Shown: piece by piece, positions 29,556 through 32,978 of the stretch
Position numbering within the stretch: position 1 is the first letter of the stretch
How the letters are laid out: each line of letters begins with the position of its first letter
Assembly: GCA_900752015.1 (NCBI GenBank)
Contig: CAADTZ010000040.1
Location: 1-32,978 of the forward strand
DNA: 32,978 nucleotides
Source of the DNA: an uncultured Collinsella sp.
GTDB taxonomy: Bacteria; Actinomycetota; Coriobacteriia; Coriobacteriales; Coriobacteriaceae
Direction of reading: 5' to 3'
Made by a program: the position numbers and the translations under genes
Notes under the pieces: generated by a model
What the model was told of the DNA's origin: nothing
The model's database searches: none
The model's input: only the letters and a program-made list of their open reading frames with translations

Positions 29556-30260
29556 TTAGCGAGCGGCTCGCTGCGATTTGCGCCACAGCAGATACGAGTA
29601 GACGTAGACGGCTCCAACCGAACCAAACGCCAGAACCGCAATCACCGCGGCGACGACTTCACTCGAAAGCACGCTACCCGCCACGCCCATCACAATCAGG
29701 CCAAAGCCCAGCACCATAAAGCAGGCACCGCCAAAGCGCTGCGTACGGCGCCAGTTCTCGGGATTGGCAAGCGCCCAAGGCGTCTTGATACCGAGCGTAT
29801 AGTTCTGCTTCACACGCGGCAAGTAGTTGCCTACGCCGATGAACAGCAAACCGACAACACCGGAAATCAGCACGTTAACCGAACCGACCGCCGGCACCAC
29901 GCCCCAGACCGTAAGCTCTCCCAGCCAGCTTATGGCGCACATGAACAAGGTGAAGGCGATTACGAAGCCCTGATAGAACTTGCCCGAGGTTCGATATGCC
30001 TCACCTTTGGGATCGATGCGCAGCACCACGCAGAACATTGCGAGAAGCACCAGAGGCAGCACGCCGAGCGCGGAGGCCATCCAGCTGGGACCCCAACCGT
30101 CGACGGCTCCGTTCGCGCCCCAGTGCGTGGGAATCTGCCCAGGCAAGCTCGGCATCACCATGAGGTGCGCTACGACATTGGCGACGCACAGAGCGATCAG
30201 CGCAATCCACACACGCCGCGATACCCCCGTGGCGTGAATGCCCTTGTTTTCGTTATTCAT
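29556..30260 (-). CDS. sdpI: SdpI family membrane protein
   Basis: 234 residues from ATG 30260, with GAAGG nine bases upstream; a GTG at 30269 is an alternative adding three residues. About six membrane helices. The N-terminal part is a DUF1648 segment (VMPSLPGQIPTHWGANGAVDGWG), the marker of SdpI-like proteins, and the C-terminal half has the SdpI part with NYLPRVKQNYTLGIKTPWAL followed by ENWRRTQRFGG. In B. subtilis SdpI gives immunity to the SdpC killing peptide and sequesters the repressor SdpR at the membrane. Here it overlaps the sdpR-like gene by 8 bases, the same pair, though no sdpABC toxin genes are in the window. Confidence 0.9.
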   Translation of the reverse strand: MNNENKGIHATGVSRRVWIALIALCVANVVAHLMVMPSLPGQIPTHWGANGAVDGWGPSWMASALGVLPLVLLAMFCVVLRIDPKGEAYRTSGKFYQGFVIAFTLFMCAISWLGELTVWGVVPAVGSVNVLISGVVGLLFIGVGNYLPRVKQNYTLGIKTPWALANPENWRRTQRFGGACFMVLGFGLIVMGVAGSVLSSEVVAAVIAVLAFGSVGAVYVYSYLLWRKSQRAAR

Positions 30261-30531
30261 CCTTATCACCTTCCGTGTTTGTAAAGCCCATAAACCAACC
30301 GATCAAGTCCTGCATGACGGTGGTGTTTAAGCTGTAAACGATGTTTTGGCCATGACGTTCGTCGGTCACCAACCCGGCGTTTTTGAGCGTCGCCAAGTGA
30401 TGGCTCAGCGACGGCTTACTGATATCGAAATGCTCGGCAAGCTCCCCCGCCGTGCAATTGCCCTCGCGCAGCAACTCCAAAATGCGCCGTCGCGTTGGAT
30501 CGGCAAGCGCCTTAAAGCCCTCTCCCGGCAT
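30253..30531 (-). CDS. sdpR: ArsR family autorepressor, SdpR-like
   Basis: 92 residues from ATG 30531 with AGGAGG four or five bases upstream; an in-frame ATG at 30549 (MMRGGL) is less likely. Winged-helix ArsR fold: FKALADPTRRRILELLREGN, then AGELAEHFDISKPSLSHHLA (recognition helix) and LKNAGLVTDERHGQNIVYSL (wing). It lacks the ELCVCDL-type metal site, so it is not a metal sensor. Matches SdpR, which represses its own operon until bound by SdpI. The promoter directly upstream carries a TTAGA-N6-TCTAA dyad over the -35 box. Confidence 0.92.
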   Translation of the reverse strand: MPGEGFKALADPTRRRILELLREGNCTAGELAEHFDISKPSLSHHLATLKNAGLVTDERHGQNIVYSLNTTVMQDLIGWFMGFTNTEGDKDE

Positions 30532-30565
30532 AAGACCTCCTCTCATCATCTCTCATGACGCGCAC

Positions 30566-30595
30566 ACTATACTCGATATTTAGATGTTTGTCTAA
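30566..30595 (-). promoter_or_regulatory. sdpR promoter with overlapping operator
   Basis: On the minus strand TAGACA (30594-30589), 17-base spacer and TATAGT (30571-30566) form a good promoter. TTAGA (30580-30584) / TCTAA (30591-30595), a dyad with 6-base centre, covers the -35, as expected for an ArsR-type autorepressor. AGATGTT (30582-30588) and AACATCT (30610-30616) form a second, wider dyad. Confidence 0.72.
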
Positions 30596-30617
30596 TTATC
30601 TAATACAGGAACATCTA

Positions 30618-30646
30618 TAGAACATTCGTTCGTATTTAGCTACAAT
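30618..30646 (+). promoter_or_regulatory. Candidate promoter of the 28-aa peptide gene
   Basis: TAGAAC (30618-30623), 17-base spacer, TACAAT (30641-30646), divergent from the sdpR promoter and 50 bases before the small ORF. Confidence 0.45.
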
Positions 30647-30697
30647 GGAAGTTGAAGCAGATGGGCCAGCTCCCTCTACCCGAGAAGGAGATGGACT

Positions 30698-30784
30698 ATG
30701 AGTATTGACGATGTCCTGACGTTGTTATTGCTTGTAATCGCGGCTGTGGAGCTCGGCATCCACATTGGAGGTCGAATGAAATAG
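30698..30784 (+). CDS. 28-aa hydrophobic peptide, possible small membrane toxin
   Basis: ATG 30698 follows AAGGAG (30685-30690) with a 7-base spacer, and reads MSIDDVLTLLLLVIAAVELG-IHIGGRMK. It is one predicted membrane helix (LTLLLLVIAAVELGIHIGG) with acidic start and basic end. Size, charge and layout recall the short holin-like or type I toxin peptides of Gram-positives, but no family is recognised with certainty and the function is unproven. It lies in the 459-base gap between sdpR and tcdA; the rest of that gap (30785-30990) shows only a TATAAT-like box at 30942-30947, possibly the tcdA promoter. Confidence 0.6.
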   Translation: MSIDDVLTLLLLVIAAVELGIHIGGRMK

Positions 30785-30990
30785 CCGCCCCCGCGTAATG
30801 CGAAGACGGCCACTTCTCACGCCATAAACGTGTTTCGGAGTTGGCCAACCCGCTGCAACGGGTGCCATCTGCTTCAATCTTATGCGAATCCCGATCCCAT
30901 TTCAACAAGCCCAAGGGCTCAAATGGAATCGCAATAATACCTATAATGGCGATAGCTAAAACACGACCGACTCCCCATCGGAGGATATCT

Positions 30991-31788
30991 ATGACCGAGA
31001 CCACAGCCGCAGCCGCCATCGAGACACGCGACACCAAGCTCGAGATTATCATGGGCCGCGAGGCACTCGATAAGCTCGCCGATGCTACGGTGCTAGTGCT
31101 CGGCTGCGGAGGCGTGGGCTCCAACTGCTGCGAGGCACTCGCCCGCGGCGGCATTGGTCATTTCGTCATTCTGGATAAGGACATCATCGCGCCCAGCAAT
31201 ATCAATCGCCAGGCCATCGCCTTTCACAGCACCGTCGGCAAGCGCAAGGTTGACGTGATGGAGGCCATGATCCACGACATCAATCCCGCCGCCACCGTCA
31301 TCAAGCGCACCGAATACTTGCTGAGCGACAACATCGATGATTTCTTCGCGAGCGTTTTGGAGCAGACGGACGGCAAGCTCGACTACGTCGTCGACGCCAT
31401 CGACACCGTCTCGGCCAAGCTCACCATTGCCAAATACGCTCAGGACCACGGCATTCGTTTGGTTAGCTCCATGGGCGGGGCCAACAAGCTCCATCCCGAG
31501 TGCCTCCGCTTTGCCGACATCTTCGATACGGTGCGTGACCCCATGAGCCGCATTATGCGCAAAGAATGCAAGAAGCGCGGAATCAAGAGCCTGCATGTAC
31601 TGTTTAGCTGCGAGGAATCGGTTAAGACACAGCCCCGCGATCCTTCCAACATCCACGAGCGCACCGAGCTGGGAACCGCCAGCTTTATGCCGCCCATCAT
31701 GGGTCAGATGATCGCCGGCGAGGTTATCCGCCAGATCAGTGGCCGCGGTACCGAGCGCGTGCGCGCCGATGGCCAGCGCTTGGACTAG
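30991..31788 (+). CDS. tcdA: tRNA threonylcarbamoyladenosine dehydratase
   Basis: 265 residues; ATG 30991 set by GGAGG (30980-30984). ThiF/E1-like enzyme that cyclises t6A37 of ANN-decoding tRNAs to ct6A using ATP. Seen: nucleotide motif VLVLGCGGVGSN (34-45), LDKDIIAPSNINRQAI (Mg/ATP site with the Arg of SNINRQ), YVVDAIDTVSAKLTI and the glycine-rich SSMGGANKLHPE. It lacks the CxxC zinc pairs typical of ThiF/MoeB, in keeping with TcdA; the C-terminal FMPPIMGQMIAGEVIRQISG is family-typical. TatD follows 14 bases downstream, so the two are cotranscribed. An in-frame open stretch upstream is not conserved. Confidence 0.93.
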   Translation: MTETTAAAAIETRDTKLEIIMGREALDKLADATVLVLGCGGVGSNCCEALARGGIGHFVILDKDIIAPSNINRQAIAFHSTVGKRKVDVMEAMIHDINPAATVIKRTEYLLSDNIDDFFASVLEQTDGKLDYVVDAIDTVSAKLTIAKYAQDHGIRLVSSMGGANKLHPECLRFADIFDTVRDPMSRIMRKECKKRGIKSLHVLFSCEESVKTQPRDPSNIHERTELGTASFMPPIMGQMIAGEVIRQISGRGTERVRADGQRLD

Positions 31789-31802
31789 CGGAGCGCGCCG
31801 AG

Positions 31803-32594
31803 ATGGAGCCCCGATTATTTGATGCACATTGCCATCTTGATTTAATGGCTCACCCGGACGCTGTTGCCGATGAGGCAACGGCGCTGGGCTTGGGTCTATT
31901 TGATTGCGGCGTCGATCCACGCGACTTCGCTAACGCACATGGACGAACCCGTCGCCCTCCTACCGTCATCAAGGGCATCGGCCTCCATCCCTGGTGGCTC
32001 GCCGACGAGCGATGCGGCAACGCAGAAATTGACCTACTCTGCCAAATTGCCGCGCAAGAACGTTTTGTTGGCGAGGTCGGGCTCGACTTTTCCGCTCGTT
32101 TTGCCGGAAGTGAGCCGCTACAAATACAGGCATTTGACCGGCTCTGCGATACACTCGTGCAGTGCCCTCTTGCCGGGCGCGTGATATCAATTCACGCCGT
32201 TCGTTCAGCAGGAGCCGTACTGGACGTCCTCGAATCGCATGGAATACTCATCCCAAACTCCGACTCCCCCGTTATCATCTTCCACTGGTTTAGCGGCACT
32301 TCGGACGAACTCGTCCGCGCGCGTAATGCGGGCTGCTATTTTTCCGTCAACGAACGCATGCTCGCCACCAAGCGCGGTCGCGAATATGCCCGACAGATTC
32401 CACTCGACCGTCTACTGCTCGAGACCGATGCGCCAGCCGAACCAAACATAGAGACAAGCGCGCAGTCGCTCATCAAATCGCTCACAAGGACCTCGATGCG
32501 CATTGCCTCACTCAAAAACTGTGACGCAAAGCGCATCGAGTCGGCAGTTTTAGCAAATGCGCACTATGTTTTTGACCTTCGCTGCCTTCGCTAA
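31803..32594 (+). CDS. TatD family metal-dependent hydrolase
   Basis: 263 residues; ATG 31803, GGAG 8 bases upstream, 14 bases after the tcdA stop. TIM-barrel amidohydrolase superfamily member acting as DNA exonuclease or similar: FDAHCHLD (H9, H11), GIGLHPWW, VGEVGLDFS (bridging Glu), VISIHAVRS (His), IIFHWFSGT (His) and LLLETDAPAE (final Asp) are the metal ligands in the order of TatD proteins. FHWFSGT differs slightly from the common H-CFSG motif. The coding region has lower G+C and codon choice than its neighbours in places, which is compatible with either recent acquisition or relaxed selection. The function in the cell is probably DNA or D-aminoacyl-related repair. Confidence 0.9.
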   Translation: MEPRLFDAHCHLDLMAHPDAVADEATALGLGLFDCGVDPRDFANAHGRTRRPPTVIKGIGLHPWWLADERCGNAEIDLLCQIAAQERFVGEVGLDFSARFAGSEPLQIQAFDRLCDTLVQCPLAGRVISIHAVRSAGAVLDVLESHGILIPNSDSPVIIFHWFSGTSDELVRARNAGCYFSVNERMLATKRGREYARQIPLDRLLLETDAPAEPNIETSAQSLIKSLTRTSMRIASLKNCDAKRIESAVLANAHYVFDLRCLR

Positions 32595-32611
32595 CCCCTA
32601 GTGGGCAAAAA

Positions 32612-32662
32612 TGCTAAATATGAGTACTGTTACCGGAATGGATACATTACTCATATTTGGCA
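32612..32662. repeat. 15-bp inverted repeat after tatD
   Basis: TGCTAAATATGAGTA (32612-32626) pairs with TACTCATATTTGGCA (32648-32662) with one G-U, 21-base loop, and weaker AAAA/TTTT beyond. A+T-rich, unlike its surroundings, between convergent tatD and the sugar kinase gene. Confidence 0.65.
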
Positions 32663-32676
32663 TGTTTTGCACACGA

Positions 32677-32710
32677 GGTCCCGGGGAGGATCCTGCACCT
32701 CCCCGGGACC
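32677..32710. repeat. 13-bp G+C-rich hairpin between tatD and the sugar kinase
   Basis: GGTCCCGGGGAGG (32677-32689) is the exact complement of 32698-32710 with an 8-base loop. It lies 6 bases from the kinase stop; no T-run, so possibly a factor-independent stabilising hairpin rather than a terminator. Confidence 0.7.
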
Positions 32711-32716
32711 GCTCGG

Positions 32717-32978
32717 CTATTCGACGATTGGCGCTCCGTGGCCCCAAGAACCTTCCATGCCGCACACGGTCGAAGCAAACCCGGCAGCAAAGTCAAGCGC
32801 GCGCTCGATGGCCTCGGCGCCATCCTCACCACGCTTGGCGGAATCGAGATAGCACATCAAAAACGAGGTGAGGAACGAGTCGCCCGCCCCCATGGTGTCC
32901 TTCATGTCCGTTACCGGTTTAGCCAGCTGGCGGTAACAACGCTCGCCGTCGTAAGCAATGCAGCCCTCGGCGCCCGCC
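32717..32978 (-). CDS. PfkB family carbohydrate kinase, C-terminal end (5' part outside window)
   Basis: The frame is open to the window edge, so the start lies beyond; 86 residues and the stop are visible. EGCIAYDGER is the strand before the active site, and MKDTMGAGDSFLTSFL contains the PfkB signature DTxGAGDxF with the catalytic Asp of GAGD. ALDFAAGFASTVCGMEGSWG is the usual C-terminal helix. The end GSWGHGAP recalls fructoselysine 6-kinase but that is a weak hint; ribokinase or fructokinase are equally possible. Confidence 0.87.
   Translation of the reverse strand, partial: AGAEGCIAYDGERCYRQLAKPVTDMKDTMGAGDSFLTSFLMCYLDSAKRGEDGAEAIERALDFAAGFASTVCGMEGSWGHGAPIVE

Overview
The window is about 60% G+C and has short intergenic gaps, GTG and TTG starts, and Gly/Ala/Asp-rich proteins. 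Its gene set (ECF transporters, acetyl-DAP lysine synthesis, L-lactate dehydrogenase, a PcsB-like coiled-coil secreted protein, DUF2974 hydrolase, GGGACAGGTT-type dispersed repeats) resembles a Coriobacteriia gut anaerobe, most likely Collinsella or a close relative. That assignment is from memory of such genomes, not from a search.

Layout. 1-736: C-terminal part of a C69 dipeptidase with a C-terminal membrane anchor. 930-4313: a 22-codon leader peptide with three consecutive Trp codons, a terminator, then a TrpP-like S component, a two-domain ECF ATPase and EcfT, i.e. a dedicated tryptophan importer under apparent attenuation control. 4440-6527 (minus): aspartate racemase-like enzyme and a D-aspartate ligase-like ATP-grasp enzyme. 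6762-8762: MOSC protein and a secreted coiled-coil protein with a lysozyme-like end. 8800-12282 (minus): Ser/Thr kinase with an HTH-like partner, an FxLYD lipo/membrane protein, a small membrane protein and a HigBA toxin-antitoxin pair.

12385-17752: lysine region. A minus-strand M20 amidohydrolase is divergent from a lysine riboswitch followed by an unusual single ORF fusing diaminopimelate decarboxylase (LysA) to dihydrodipicolinate synthase (DapA), then dapB and dapH. DapH makes this the acetyl branch; the M20 enzyme and a PLP aminotransferase at 21602-22765 are candidates for its two remaining intermediate steps.

18047-24863 (all minus): nucleoid-associated protein, DUF2974 hydrolase, L-lactate dehydrogenase, aminotransferase, glutamine-dependent NAD synthetase. 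25067-27469: two proteins with long low-complexity regions. 27691-30531 (minus): EttA-type ABC-F factor, SdpI-like protein and SdpR-like repressor. 30698-32594 (plus): an unannotated 28-aa membrane peptide, TcdA and TatD. 32717-end (minus): 3' end of a PfkB sugar kinase.

The most notable non-coding structure is a pair of ~100-nt elements (17842-17939 and 27547-27646) that share a conserved core with a UUCG hairpin, have different but fully complementary outer stems, and carry the same 12-bp GTTACGCGGTTT hairpin beside them. Both lie between convergent genes.
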